Below, in pieces: positions 7,710 through 16,702 of a stretch of 64,000 nt of DNA. The notes under the pieces are model-generated. The model did not search any database, had not been told where the DNA came from, and worked only from the letters and a program-made list of their open reading frames with translations. Source of the DNA: Bradyrhizobium sp. CCBAU 51765. Its GTDB lineage: Bacteria; Pseudomonadota; Alphaproteobacteria; Rhizobiales; Xanthobacteraceae. The stretch's first letter is position 1, and every line of letters begins with the position of its first letter. Location of the stretch: NCBI RefSeq assembly GCF_015291725.1, contig NZ_CP030038.1, positions 620,001-684,000 of the forward strand, written 5' to 3'. Position numbers and translations under genes: made by a program.

Positions 7710-9074
7710 CTAGCCCGTCTTCGGCGCTGCGGGCGGCGGCGGAGCCGCGCCCTCCGTCTCTTCGGCCGTCTCCGCGTGTCGCGGCTCCGTCGGCATCGGC
7801 ACCGTCACGTAGTCCTTCGGCATGTTCACCGGCCGGTAGTCCGGCTCCACCGCCATCCGCTTGAGCACGCTCTCATGCACATGCGCGCCTTCGGGAATGA
7901 CGCGCGGCTCGCAGTCGGGGATGTAGAAGCCGAAATGGACCTTCCGCGCCGGCCATTCCCTGTACTTGGCCTTCTTCGGCAGATACTCCAGCACGCGCCA
8001 GGCCGGCGTCATCGAATCGTGCAACTGGCCCGTCTTGCCGGTGTAGGCCGGCGCGACATAGTGGAACGGCGAGTTCTTGCGCGGAACGCCGAAGGCGAGC
8101 TGGTTCACCGTGCTCGGGTTGAACTTCAGCCCGGCCTTGGCGGCTTCCTCGATCATCCAGATCAGCGGATATTTCGAATCGCCGCTTTCGGCTTCCGGAT
8201 AGCCGCCGCCGATGTCGCCATGCACGCCGGCGAACCACACCTGCAGAATGTCCTGCGGCACCTTCTTCTCGTCGGGGACGTAGCGGTTGCTCCAGAAATC
8301 CTGCGGCTCCCGGTATTGCTTCAGGCGGAACATGCAGCGCCGCTCGTCGATCGCGATCGCCTGCCGGAAGATCCTGACGCTGGGGTTGCGCAGCGTGAAG
8401 GCGAGCTCCTCCAGGCTCGGCCAGAACAGGCGGTCGGGGCGCGGCACGATCACGCTCGCCACCGTGTCCCAGACGCCGATGAAATGGATGGTCGGCCAGC
8501 GCGTCGAGGTGATGCGCGCGAACTGCGCGGCGAGGTCGAATGTGTCCTTCGGCAGCGGCCCGCTCTCGTCGGTCGTGACGCCCTCGACGTCTTCGAGAGC
8601 ATTGCCGCGCCCGGTGCCGGAATATTGCTTGTAGGCGATGAGGCCCGAGCCTGCGAGGTTCGCCTGCTCCGGCGAGATCAGGCCGATCTTGTGAATGAGC
8701 CCCGCCAGCACCCGCACGGTGTAGGCCCCGCGCGAGAAGCCGAGCAGGTAGATCCTGTCGCCCGGTGCATAATGCTGAACCAGGAAGCAATAGGCTGACA
8801 GCACGTTGTCATCGAGCCCGTAGCCGGTGGCGAGCCCCAGCACCAGGTTGATGTTGGTCTTCCAGCGGTGCCAGGTCGAAGGCTCCGTCACCGTGCCGAC
8901 CCCGGGATCGTAATACACCATCTGCCGCGGCGACGTCCTGTCGGTCTTGCGCAGGCAGCGATACAGCTTCAGGACGTTGGAGATGTTCTCGCTGATCTCG
9001 TTGCCGGTGCCGTCACAGCAGATGACGAGGTTTTTCGGCTCGGGCTTGCGGTCGGCCTCGTGCGCCTGCTCCAT
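7710..9074 (-). CDS. DUF2235 domain alpha/beta-hydrolase
   Basis: The 454-residue protein opens with KNLVICCDGTGNE, the DUF2235 start motif, and has the nucleophile elbow GFSRGAYTVR at residues 112-121 (Ser114). The family includes type VI secretion phospholipases of the Tle1 kind as well as many proteins of unknown role. No signal peptide or VgrG/PAAR neighbour is present, so secretion is not supported here. A proline/alanine-rich tail ends the protein. The gene is transcribed alone. Confidence 0.88.
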   Translation of the reverse strand: MEQAHEADRKPEPKNLVICCDGTGNEISENISNVLKLYRCLRKTDRTSPRQMVYYDPGVGTVTEPSTWHRWKTNINLVLGLATGYGLDDNVLSAYCFLVQHYAPGDRIYLLGFSRGAYTVRVLAGLIHKIGLISPEQANLAGSGLIAYKQYSGTGRGNALEDVEGVTTDESGPLPKDTFDLAAQFARITSTRWPTIHFIGVWDTVASVIVPRPDRLFWPSLEELAFTLRNPSVRIFRQAIAIDERRCMFRLKQYREPQDFWSNRYVPDEKKVPQDILQVWFAGVHGDIGGGYPEAESGDSKYPLIWMIEEAAKAGLKFNPSTVNQLAFGVPRKNSPFHYVAPAYTGKTGQLHDSMTPAWRVLEYLPKKAKYREWPARKVHFGFYIPDCEPRVIPEGAHVHESVLKRMAVEPDYRPVNMPKDYVTVPMPTEPRHAETAEETEGAAPPPPAAPKTG

Positions 9075-9185
9075 GGGATGCAGCTCCGGGTGATGCTACC
9101 GGGGCGAGTATAGCAGAGGGCGCTTCTTGAGCGAACCATAAGGATTCTACTCGTAACAGCTCGGTGCGCCGCAACAACGCGAGCC

Positions 9186-9461
9186 CTATTTTCCCGTCGA
9201 GCCCCACCCGCCCTCGCCTCGATTGCCAGAAAGGTCGAACTCAGTTACGACTTCAATCTGGGGGCGAGTAATATGCACAAAAATAAGCTGAGCAATGCGA
9301 TCGCCAGGATTGATGGTGATTGCCTGCCCGTGCTCCATATTTCGATTCCATGCCGAGACCAAACAAGGGCCTTGGTAATCGGCGTCAATTACCCCGACCG
9401 TATTTCCAAGTACAAGTCCGAGCTTGGCGCGTGAACTGGCACGCATTGGTTTATCACTCAA
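9186..9461 (-). pseudogene. dUTPase fragment, 3' part only
   Basis: The frame gives the C-terminal part of a trimeric dUTPase: [17 protein letters not shown] (motif 3), [10 protein letters not shown] (motif 4) and [10 protein letters not shown] (motif 5, with Trp in place of the usual Phe). The first 60 or so residues, with motif 1 and most of motif 2, are missing. In a 150-residue family this leaves no functional active site. The break lies at about 9430, where the sequence passes directly into the thyX fragment on the other strand. Confidence 0.85.
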
Positions 9462-9765
9462 TACCTTTACCCAATGGTATTGGAAGACAGATCTTCACAA
9501 TCTTCTGCACTTCCTCAGTCTGAGAGCAGATGCTCATGCACAGTATGAAATCAGAGCTTACGCGGAGGCGGTTATGAGCATTTTGCAGAAATGGGTGCCA
9601 CTTACCTATGAAGCGTTCCTAGACTATCGCCTCAACGCTGCGACTTTATCGGCACAAGCGATTGATGTGGTAAGGCGGCGCCTGCGAGGCGAAGTGGTAG
9701 ATTTTGGGCGATCCGGATTGTCAAAAAGGGAATGGGTCGAGCTGAGCGCAATCTTCGATCACTGA
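9424..9765 (+). pseudogene. Flavin-dependent thymidylate synthase (ThyX) fragment, 3' part only
   Basis: The text [20 protein letters not shown], then [20 protein letters not shown] and EIRAYAE, is the C-terminal third of an alphaproteobacterial-type ThyX. The RHR...S signature and the FAD-binding N-terminal two thirds are absent. No start codon context exists at the left end. Base composition is clearly more AT-rich than the neighbours, which suggests phage or plasmid origin. It overlaps the dut fragment by a few codons at the junction. Confidence 0.85.
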
Positions 9766-9789
9766 TTTGATGCCCCACAAAAACAAAAA

Positions 9790-9813
9790 CGGCCGGATCT
9801 TCCGATCCGGCCG
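9790..9813 (-). terminator. Rho-independent terminator of rpmB
   Basis: A perfect 10-bp stem (CGGCCGGATC / GATCCGGCCG) with a TTCC loop is followed on the minus strand by a T-rich tract (GTTTTTGTTTTTG). It lies about 70 bp after the rpmB stop. Confidence 0.85.
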
Positions 9814-9884
9814 CAACGCAAACTCTTACTCGGCTAAGCCTACGCCACGCGACGCAACCTAGCCCCCGCCCTATTCAAAAAATC

Positions 9885-10193
9885 TCAGCTCGCCTGCTTC
9901 GCCGGCGCGGTGTCGCCGACCTTCTTCTGGATGGCGCGCTTCAGTTCGAGGGCGCGCGGCGACAGGTTGTCGGCGTTGGCCTTGAGCAGGAAGGGGTCGA
10001 GGCCGCCATTGTGGTCGACGCTCTTGACCGCATTGGTGGAGACGCGCAGGCGCACGTTGCGGCCCAGCGCTTCCGAGATGAACGTCACGTTGACGAGGTT
10101 CGGCAGGAAGCGGCGCTTGGTCTTGATGTTGGAGTGGCTGACCTTGTGGCCGACGAGGGGGCCCTTGGCCGTCAGTTCGCAGCGGCGAGACAT
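9885..10193 (-). CDS. rpmB: 50S ribosomal protein L28
   Basis: The 102-residue product starts [20 protein letters not shown] and contains [14 protein letters not shown], diagnostic for bacterial L28 with the longer alphaproteobacterial C-terminus (ending in an Ala/Lys tail). The frame is open 19 codons further upstream, but homology begins at this Met, so 10193 is the start. It is monocistronic with its own terminator. Confidence 0.97.
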   Translation of the reverse strand: MSRRCELTAKGPLVGHKVSHSNIKTKRRFLPNLVNVTFISEALGRNVRLRVSTNAVKSVDHNGGLDPFLLKANADNLSPRALELKRAIQKKVGDTAPAKQAS

Positions 10194-10768
10194 GGCAAAA
10201 ATCCTTATCCTGAACCCCCAACGATCTGCGGCCGCCATTCGGGGCGCCACGGGGGCAAATTCTCTTGTCCTTGCAGGGAGCGGGCGGACGTATAGGGGGG
10301 AAGGGGCCTTGCGTCAAGCGACGGGCCGTTTTTGGCCCGTCGTCCCCCATTGCGCGCTTGCGCAATGAGGCGGGCGGAGCCCGAACCCGGGATCTCGCGC
10401 CGCCCAGGTGGTGTCATCGACTTGGTGAGCGGAAAAAGTGTCGGCTATGTCCCCGAACACCCGTCGGTCATGTCCCCGGGCTGAACACTTGACCGGGCGA
10501 TCCAGTACGCCGAGGCGGCGCGGCTGGGGGCGAGGAGCCGCGGCGTACTGGATGCCCCGGTCGAGCCGGGGCATGACAGCTGAGGGCCGGGAGAGGTGGG
10601 CATCCGCGGTTACCGCCCGATCACCAAAACGGCAATGATTGTCGCGCCTTACCATCACATAAAGGGCGTATTCGCCGCCGAAATATCAGGGGGAGTTCCG
10701 GGGCGGATACGTCCGGACACATTGTTTGCCGCGTTTTTTTGTTTAAGTAACAGCGCATCGCGCCCCGA
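10194..10768. other. 575-bp intergenic region with palindromes and a short tandem repeat
   Basis: No gene is supported here. Contents seen: a hairpin GACGGGCC-GTTTTT-GGCCCGTC at 10320-10341; a GCGCGCTTGCGCAATG palindrome near 10349; a 15-bp imperfect tandem repeat (TCGGCTATGTCCCCG at 10441-10455 and TCGGTCATGTCCCCG at 10464-10478) flanked by AAGTGT / ACACTT; and a long palindrome at 10500-10580 with arms ATCCAGTACGCCG / CGGCGTACTGGAT plus a CCCCGG hairpin. The rpmB promoter must lie near 10194-10300. The last 100 bp are AT-richer and probably hold the promoter of the next gene. Confidence 0.6.
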
Positions 10769-11653
10769 TTGGATTGTTTCGTGCTTGCAACGCCTCCTTT
10801 TGCGCAGAAGCTGCGCTCAGCCCGTCCGCGCCTGGCCGGCTGGCTGATGGTGCTTTGCGCGCTGGCCCTGGCGTGGGGCGCGGTGCCGGCCGCGGCCCAA
10901 GGCAAGCTCGAGGCGCAGTATGAGGCCTCGCTGGCGGGCATTCCCGTCGGCAAGGGCGCCTGGAACATCGATATCCAGGACGACGTGTTTTCGGCGGCGG
11001 CCGCCGGCGGCACCACGGGGCTGCTGAAGTCCTTCACGGGCGGCTCCGGCACCGGCGCCAGCCAGGGGCGCGTCGTCAACGGCGCGCTGGTGGCGACCGG
11101 CTACCAGGCCTCCACCACCACCCAGAAGAAGACCGAAGAGATCCGCATCACCCTCGACAAGGGCAATGTGAAGGATTTCGCGATCCTGCCCGAACCGCCG
11201 GTCGATCCGGATCGCATCGTCGTCACCGAGGCGCATCGCCGCGGCGTCTGGGACCCCATGACGGCTTCGCTGCTGCGCGTGCCCGGCAATGGCGATCCCG
11301 TCTCGCCGGAGGCCTGCCACAACGGCGCGCCGGTGTTCGACGGCCGCATGCGCTACGACCTCAAGCTCGATTTCAAGCGCATGGAGACTGTGAAGGCGGA
11401 GAAGGGGTACAAGGGCCCGGTCGTCGTGTGCTCGCTCTATTTCGTGCCTGTCGCCGGCTACATCCCCGATCGTCCCGTGATCAAATACCTCGCCGCCCAG
11501 CGCAACATCGAGATCGCCTTCGCCCCGGTCGCCGGCACCCGCATCCTGGTCCCGTTCTGGCTGAAAGTGCCGACGCCGCTCGGGCCCGCCATGCTGGAAG
11601 CCACCAGCTTCATCACCTCGGCCCAGCCCCCGCGCGTCGCCAAGACGCAGTAA
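10769..11653 (+). CDS. DUF3108 domain periplasmic protein
   Basis: The roughly 294-residue protein has an N-terminal signal peptide (LAGWLMVLCALALAWGAVPAAAQ). The mature part starts GKLEAQYEASLAGIPVGKG, the typical opening of DUF3108 beta-rich proteins. Family function is unknown; a periplasmic or envelope role is inferred from the signal. The start is TTG 10769 or GTG 10781. Neither has a strong ribosome binding site, and GTG 10781 gives a more usual signal-peptide length. Confidence 0.82.
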   Translation: MDCFVLATPPFAQKLRSARPRLAGWLMVLCALALAWGAVPAAAQGKLEAQYEASLAGIPVGKGAWNIDIQDDVFSAAAAGGTTGLLKSFTGGSGTGASQGRVVNGALVATGYQASTTTQKKTEEIRITLDKGNVKDFAILPEPPVDPDRIVVTEAHRRGVWDPMTASLLRVPGNGDPVSPEACHNGAPVFDGRMRYDLKLDFKRMETVKAEKGYKGPVVVCSLYFVPVAGYIPDRPVIKYLAAQRNIEIAFAPVAGTRILVPFWLKVPTPLGPAMLEATSFITSAQPPRVAKTQ

Positions 11654-11674
11654 AAGCCATAGCGGCGTCCGCGT

Positions 11675-11832
11675 TTACCCTCCCCTGGAGGGGGAGGGTC
11701 GGCGCACAGGGAGCGCAGCGACATGGGCGACGGGGTGGGGTGATCTCTCCCCACGGGCACTGTTCGTGGGAGAAATCACCCCACCCCGCTCGCGCTGCGC
11801 GCGATCGACCCTGCCCCTCCAGGGGAGGGTAA
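11675..11832. repeat. Intergenic palindromic repeat, CCCTCCCCTGGAGGGGGAGGG family (copy 2)
   Basis: Outer arms TTACCCTCCCCT and AGGGGAGGGTAA bound the element. Inside are ATCACCCCACCCCG and CGGGGTGGGGTGAT, which pair. It is related in layout to the repeats at 4495-4683 and 32106-32251. Confidence 0.75.
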
Positions 11833-12308
11833 GAGAATCTCTGTAAAATCAATGGCTTCCCTACTGTGCATGGGGTTGTTTTCGCACTCTTTGTTTTGGC
11901 GCCCCCGATCCGGGAATCCATTTGACTCCTTCCCGATTCTGATTCGACTCCGCGCCGTCCCCAGCTTTAACCGATACGGCCGCTTGTGCGGCGGCCCGAA
12001 CCTCCATCTAGTGCACAACCAGCACGAGTCCCGCGACATGTTGCGAGAACGGAACGGGACTCAACGGGGAGTCAGCGATTCGGCCGCGATTCGTTCTAGA
12101 GTCGTTCCGAAGCTTAAGGCGAACGGGAAAAGCGTCGCAAAGTGAGACAGTTGCGCGGGAATTGGCGAGGACGTTCCCACACCCACGGCGTCATCGCCCG
12201 GCTTGCCGCCAGCTCCGCGTTCGGAGACATGGCGGACACCCCGGCGTCGCTCGCCCGCCTCATCCAGCACTGACATTCGCCCCAATCGCCACTACCTAAT
12301 CCCCAGAC
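11833..12308. other. Gene-free stretch upstream of the helicase gene
   Basis: Short open frames occur on both strands, but none has protein-like composition or a ribosome binding site. The stretch 11850-12130 is less GC-rich than its surroundings and may hold the helicase promoter or an unrecognised small RNA. No specific signal can be named. Confidence 0.4.
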
Positions 12309-15300
12309 ATGGCTTTTTCCTCCTCCCCCTTCGCCTCCGAGCGCGCACCGTCCGATCGCGTGCCCGGCGCGGGCGTCACCGCGGTGCTCGGTCCCACCAA
12401 CACCGGCAAGACCCATCTCGCCATCGAGCGGATGCTCGCGCATCCCTCGGGCATGATCGGCCTGCCGCTGCGCCTGCTCGCGCGCGAGGTCTACAACAAG
12501 ATCGCCGCCAGGGCCGGCGAGGCCAGCGTCGCGCTCGTCACCGGCGAGGAGAAGATCAAGCCGAAGAACCCGCGCTATTGGGTCTCCACCGTCGAGGCGA
12601 TGCCGAGGGATCTCGACGTCTCCTTCCTCGCCGTCGACGAGGTGCAGATCGCCGCCGATCTCGAGCGCGGCCACGTCTTCACCGATCGCATCCTCAACCG
12701 CCGCGGCCGCGACGAGACGCTGCTCTTGGGCGCCGCCACCATGCGCCCGATCATCGAGCGGCTGCTGCCGGGCGTCTCCATGATCACGCGGCCAAGATTG
12801 TCGCAGCTCGAATTCGCCGGCGACCGCAAGATCACGCGCCAGCCGCGCCGCACCGCCATCGTCGCGTTCTCCGCCGATGAAGTCTACGCCATCGCCGAGC
12901 TGATCCGCCGCCAGCATGGCGGCGCCGCGGTGGTGCTGGGATCGCTGTCGCCGCGCACGCGCAACGCGCAGGTGGCGATGTTCCAGAACGGCGACGTCGA
13001 CTATCTCGTCGCCACCGACGCCGTCGGCATGGGCCTCAATCTCGACGTCGACCACGTCGCCTTCGCCTCCGACCGCAAGTTCGACGGCTACCAGTTCCGC
13101 CGCCTGACGCCGGCCGAGTTCGCGCAAGTCGCCGGCCGCGCCGGCCGCGCCACCCGCAACGGCACCTTCGGCACCACGGGCCGCTGCGCGCCGTTCGAGC
13201 CCGAACTCGTCAACGCGCTGCAGAACCACACCTTCGATGCCGTGAAGGTGCTGCAATGGCGCAATTCGAAGCTGGACTTCTCCTCGCTCGGCGCGCTCCA
13301 GGTGTCGCTGAACCTCGCCCCCGGCCACGAGGCGCTGACGCGCGCGCCTGTTGCCGAGGACATGCGCGTGCTCGACCACGCCGCCCGCGACGGCGAGGTG
13401 CGCGATATCGCGCATGGCAAGGCCGCCGTGGAACGGCTCTGGGAAGCCTGCCAGGTCCCGGACTACAGAAAACTGTCGCCAGCCGCCCATGCCGAGCTGG
13501 TCACGACGCTGTACGGCTTCCTGATGCGGAAGGGCTGCATTCCCGATTCCTGGTTCGAGGCACAGATCACCCAGGCCGACCGCATCGACGGCGACATCGA
13601 CACGCTGTCGGCCCGAATCGCCCAGATCCGCACCTGGACCTTCGTCGCCAACCGCCCGGACTGGCTGAGAGACCCCGAACGCTGGCAGGGGATCGCGCGG
13701 GAGGTCGAAAATAAATTATCGGATGCGCTCCATGAACGCTTGACTGAGCGTTTCGTTGATCGCCGGACCAGTGTATTGATGCGCCGCCTGCGGGAGAACA
13801 CGAGCTTGAATACTGAAATCGGCAAGACCGGCGAAGTCATCGTCGAAGGCCATGTCATCGGCCGCCTCGACGGCTTCACCTTTGCACCGGATGCGGCGGA
13901 AGCAGGCTCCGATGCGAAAGCCTTGCAGGCCGCAGCGCAAGCGGTGCTCGCCGGCGAGATCAACGCGCGGGCCGAGAAGCTCGGCAACGCGCCGGACGAG
14001 CAGTTCGTGCTGACCTCGGAGGGCATCATCCGCTGGACCGGCGATGCCGTGGCGCGGCTGTCTGCCGCAGACGACGCGCTGCATCCGCGCATCCGCATCA
14101 TCTCCGACGAGCGCCTGACCGGCGCCCCCCGCGACAAGGTGCAGGCGCGGCTCGAGCTCTGGGTCAAGACGCATATCGAAAAGCTGCTCGGGCCGATGTT
14201 CGAGCTGTCGAAGGCCGAGGACGTCACCGGCATTGCCCGCGGCATCGCCTATCAGCTGGTCGAGGCGCTCGGCGTGCTCGAGCGCCCGAAGATCGCGAAC
14301 GAGCTGAAGGATCTCGACCAGTCCTCGCGCGCCGTGCTGCGGAAATATGGCGTCCGTTTCGGCGCCTACCACATCTATTTCCCCGGCCTGCTCAAGCCCG
14401 CCGCACGCGCGCTCGCTGCGCTGCTCTGGGCGCTGAAGCAGGACAATGTCGATCTCTCCGCGCTCTCGGGCGCGCAGCATCTGGCGTCGTCGGGCCGCAC
14501 CTCGTTCCCGGTCGACAAGCAGCTGCCGCGCGATGCCTATCGCGTGCTCGGCTACAAGCAGGCCGGCGAACGCGCCGTGCGCGTCGACATCCTGGAGCGG
14601 CTGGCCGATCTGATCCGCCCGGCGCTGGCCTGGCGCGAGAACTCGCCCGGCGAAAAGCCCGCCGGCGCCTTCGACGGCCGCAGCTTCGTGGTCACGCAGG
14701 CGATGACCTCGCTGACCGGATCGGCCGGCGAAGACTTCGCCTCCGTGCTGCGCGCGCTCGGCTATCGCATGGAGAAGCGTCCGCCGCTGCCGCCAAAGCC
14801 GGTCGTTGCCGAAACGGTTGCGGCCGAAACGGTCGCGGCCGAAACGCCGCCCGCCGAGGGCAGCGCGGAGACATCGACCGAGACCGCGGCGGAGGCTGTT
14901 GCCGGCCTGCCGGCGGAGACGACCGTCTCCACCGAAGCCGCTGACCAGTCCGTGACGGTCGAAGACGCGCCCGGCATGGAGCCGCACGACGAGCCCGCCC
15001 ATGAGGAGCCGGCGCTCGAAGCCGCTCCCGAGACCCCTGTCACGCCCGAAGATGCCCCCGGCATCGCGCCGCCGGCAGAAGAGGCTGCGACGTCCCCCGA
15101 GGCTCCCGGTCTCGAAGCCGCTGCCGCCGAGACGGCCGCGACCGAAGCTGCGGCAGCGCTAGAGGCTGCCGCGCTAGAGGCTGCCGCGCCCGAGGCGGCA
15201 GTCGCGCCCGCAGAGCCCGAACTGGTCGAGGTCTGGCGCCCGGCCGGCCGTCACGAGGATCGCAAGCCGCGCCACGAGCGCCATCGCCACCAGCGTCACC

Positions 15301-15740
15301 ACAATCAGCGCCCGCAGGCGGCGGCTGAAGCTGGCGCGGCCGCACCCGGCGAAGCCGCCGAGGGCGCCAAGCCAGGCGAGCGCCATCGTCACGGCGGCGG
15401 TCGCCGCGATGGCGGCAGGGACTTCCGCAAGCCGCGCGAAGGCGGTGCGGACGGCGCGCCGCGTCCCGAGGGCCGCGACGACAGGAATCGTCGTTTCGAG
15501 GGCAAGGGCGGCGACAAGGATCGCAACCGCGACAAGGGCAAGTTCGGCGGAGACCGCGACAAGGGCCGCGACAACCGTGGCCGTGATCGCGACAAGGGCC
15601 GCGACCGCCAGGGCGGTCCGTCGCTCCGTCCCTACGCCTCGAGCGCAGGCCCCCGCGAGCGCGACCGTCCGGCCGATCCGAACTCGCCCTTCGCCAAGCT
15701 CGCCGCGCTGAAGGAGCAGCTGTCCGGCCGGAAGGAGTAA
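12309..15740 (+). CDS. Suv3-like superfamily 2 helicase with long charged C-terminal tail
   Basis: The 1143-residue protein opens with a P-loop GPTNTGKT (residues 28-35) and a DEVQ box (110-113), the form seen in Suv3-type RNA helicases. Helicase C motifs follow (VLGSLSPRTRNAQ; YLVATDAVGMGLNLDV; QVAGRAGR). The central part is the alphaproteobacterial extension. From about residue 840 the protein is low-complexity: Ala/Glu/Thr repeats, then an Arg/Gly/Asp/Lys-rich tail (DRDKGRDNRGRDRDKGRD), a likely RNA-binding disordered region. A role in RNA turnover is inferred from Suv3. The S4-domain gene follows in the same frame. Confidence 0.88.
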   Translation: MAFSSSPFASERAPSDRVPGAGVTAVLGPTNTGKTHLAIERMLAHPSGMIGLPLRLLAREVYNKIAARAGEASVALVTGEEKIKPKNPRYWVSTVEAMPRDLDVSFLAVDEVQIAADLERGHVFTDRILNRRGRDETLLLGAATMRPIIERLLPGVSMITRPRLSQLEFAGDRKITRQPRRTAIVAFSADEVYAIAELIRRQHGGAAVVLGSLSPRTRNAQVAMFQNGDVDYLVATDAVGMGLNLDVDHVAFASDRKFDGYQFRRLTPAEFAQVAGRAGRATRNGTFGTTGRCAPFEPELVNALQNHTFDAVKVLQWRNSKLDFSSLGALQVSLNLAPGHEALTRAPVAEDMRVLDHAARDGEVRDIAHGKAAVERLWEACQVPDYRKLSPAAHAELVTTLYGFLMRKGCIPDSWFEAQITQADRIDGDIDTLSARIAQIRTWTFVANRPDWLRDPERWQGIAREVENKLSDALHERLTERFVDRRTSVLMRRLRENTSLNTEIGKTGEVIVEGHVIGRLDGFTFAPDAAEAGSDAKALQAAAQAVLAGEINARAEKLGNAPDEQFVLTSEGIIRWTGDAVARLSAADDALHPRIRIISDERLTGAPRDKVQARLELWVKTHIEKLLGPMFELSKAEDVTGIARGIAYQLVEALGVLERPKIANELKDLDQSSRAVLRKYGVRFGAYHIYFPGLLKPAARALAALLWALKQDNVDLSALSGAQHLASSGRTSFPVDKQLPRDAYRVLGYKQAGERAVRVDILERLADLIRPALAWRENSPGEKPAGAFDGRSFVVTQAMTSLTGSAGEDFASVLRALGYRMEKRPPLPPKPVVAETVAAETVAAETPPAEGSAETSTETAAEAVAGLPAETTVSTEAADQSVTVEDAPGMEPHDEPAHEEPALEAAPETPVTPEDAPGIAPPAEEAATSPEAPGLEAAAAETAATEAAAALEAAALEAAAPEAAVAPAEPELVEVWRPAGRHEDRKPRHERHRHQRHHNQRPQAAAEAGAAAPGEAAEGAKPGERHRHGGGRRDGGRDFRKPREGGADGAPRPEGRDDRNRRFEGKGGDKDRNRDKGKFGGDRDKGRDNRGRDRDKGRDRQGGPSLRPYASSAGPRERDRPADPNSPFAKLAALKEQLSGRKE

Positions 15741-15812
15741 CGTCGCGTTTTCAGGCAAAATGCGGAGCTGTCGCGCGAAGACATTGCGTCAGAAGGAGCA
15801 AGGAGTAGAGTC

Positions 15813-16085
15813 ACGACGACCGAGCGGCAGCGCCTCGACAAATGGCTGTGGCATGCGCGGGTGGTGAAGGCGCGCACCTCCGCCGCCGAGCTCGTTATCA
15901 CCGGCCATGTCCGCATCAACGGCGCGCGCGAGACCTCGCCGGGGCATGCCGTCAAGATCGGCGACGTGCTCACCATCGCGCTCGATCGCACGGTGCGCGT
16001 CCTGAAGGTGACGGGCTTCAACGAACGCCGCGGCGATGCCGCCTCGGCACGGGTGCTCTACCAGGAGCTCGGGACGCGCAATTAA
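15813..16085 (+). CDS. S4-domain RNA-binding protein with no ordinary start codon
   Basis: The frame reads TTERQRLDKWLWHARVVKAR, an intact S4 RNA-binding domain as in the HslR (Hsp15) family, which binds stalled 50S subunits. It ends with LYQEL. No ATG, GTG or TTG exists in this frame between the helicase stop (15738-15740) and GTG 15861, which would cut off the conserved RLDKWLWHAR. AAGGAG at 15800-15805 is well placed for initiation at the ACG at 15813 (or GTC 15810). The annotated start is a proposal, not a certainty. A base error at the start codon, or use of the shorter GTG form, are the alternatives. Confidence 0.7.
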   Translation, partial: TTTERQRLDKWLWHARVVKARTSAAELVITGHVRINGARETSPGHAVKIGDVLTIALDRTVRVLKVTGFNERRGDAASARVLYQELGTRN

Positions 16086-16216
16086 TTGCGCATTGTATTC
16101 ATTTCTTGGTCGATCAAATGCGCAAAGCCGTCATGATCGGCCTTCCCGATCTTGCGGTGCCGGGCCATCCGCGCTACGCAAGCCGCGACTTTTAAAAGAG
16201 CTTTTCGGAGCGTTGG

Positions 16217-16556
16217 ATGACTTACGTCGTCACTGAAAACTGCATCAAGTGCAAGTACACCGACTGCGTCGAGGTCTGCCCGGTCGACTGGCTTCTACGA
16301 GGGCGACAACATGCTGGTCATCCACCCCGACGAGTGCATCGATTGCGGCGTGTGCGAGCCGGAATGCCCCGCCGACGCCATCAAGCCAGACACGGAACCG
16401 GGCCTGGAAAAGTGGCTCCAGGTCAACGCCGACTACGCCAAGAGCTGGCCCAACATCACCCAGAAGAAAGAATCGCCCGCCGACGCCAAGGAATTCGACG
16501 GTATGGAAGGCAAGTTCGAGAAATATTTTTCTCCGAATCCGGGCTCAGGGGACTAA
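16217..16556 (+). pseudogene. fdxA: Seven-iron ferredoxin FdxA, broken by a one-base insertion
   Basis: The gene starts [20 protein letters not shown] with the cysteines of the [3Fe-4S]/[4Fe-4S] ferredoxin. It then reads CPVDW where CPVDC is expected. An extra G at 16290/16291 (GACTGGCTTC instead of GACTGCTTC) shifts the frame. In the next frame the rest is perfect: [20 protein letters not shown], then ending SPNPGSGD. Removing one G restores a 112-residue protein of normal length. As written, the product loses the second cluster motif. FdxA is a low-potential electron carrier. A true mutation or a sequencing error are both possible. Confidence 0.9.
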
Positions 16557-16624
16557 TTCGGCCCCAAACTTAACCCTAATAGCGGCGCTGCCACCGAAAA
16601 CCAGCCCTGAAGACCCCTAAATCA

Positions 16625-16652
16625 TTGATTTTTGCGGGAAATGTGCTATATT
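16625..16652 (+). promoter_or_regulatory. Sigma-70-like promoter of carD
   Basis: TTGATT (16625-16630) and TATATT (16647-16652) are separated by 16 bp in a locally AT-rich segment. Transcription would start near 16659, about 45 nt before the GTG at 16703. Seen by eye only. Confidence 0.5.
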
Positions 16653-16702
16653 GGGCACATTAAGCCGAACCCCGTCAGCCCGTTTGGCCCCTCTGGGTTC
16701 CC

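Noticed and set aside
7776..8798. Plus-strand open frame opposite the DUF2235 gene
   Set aside because: High-GC antisense shadow: Arg/His/Ala-rich without motifs; the minus-strand gene has GFSRGAYTVR.
10370..10420. Possible tRNA remnant (GAGCCCGAACCCGGGATC)
   Set aside because: Only a T-arm-like phrase is seen; no acceptor or anticodon arms can be folded.
12114..15002. Two long minus-strand frames opposite the helicase gene
   Set aside because: Shadows of a GC-rich gene; no domain and no ribosome binding site.
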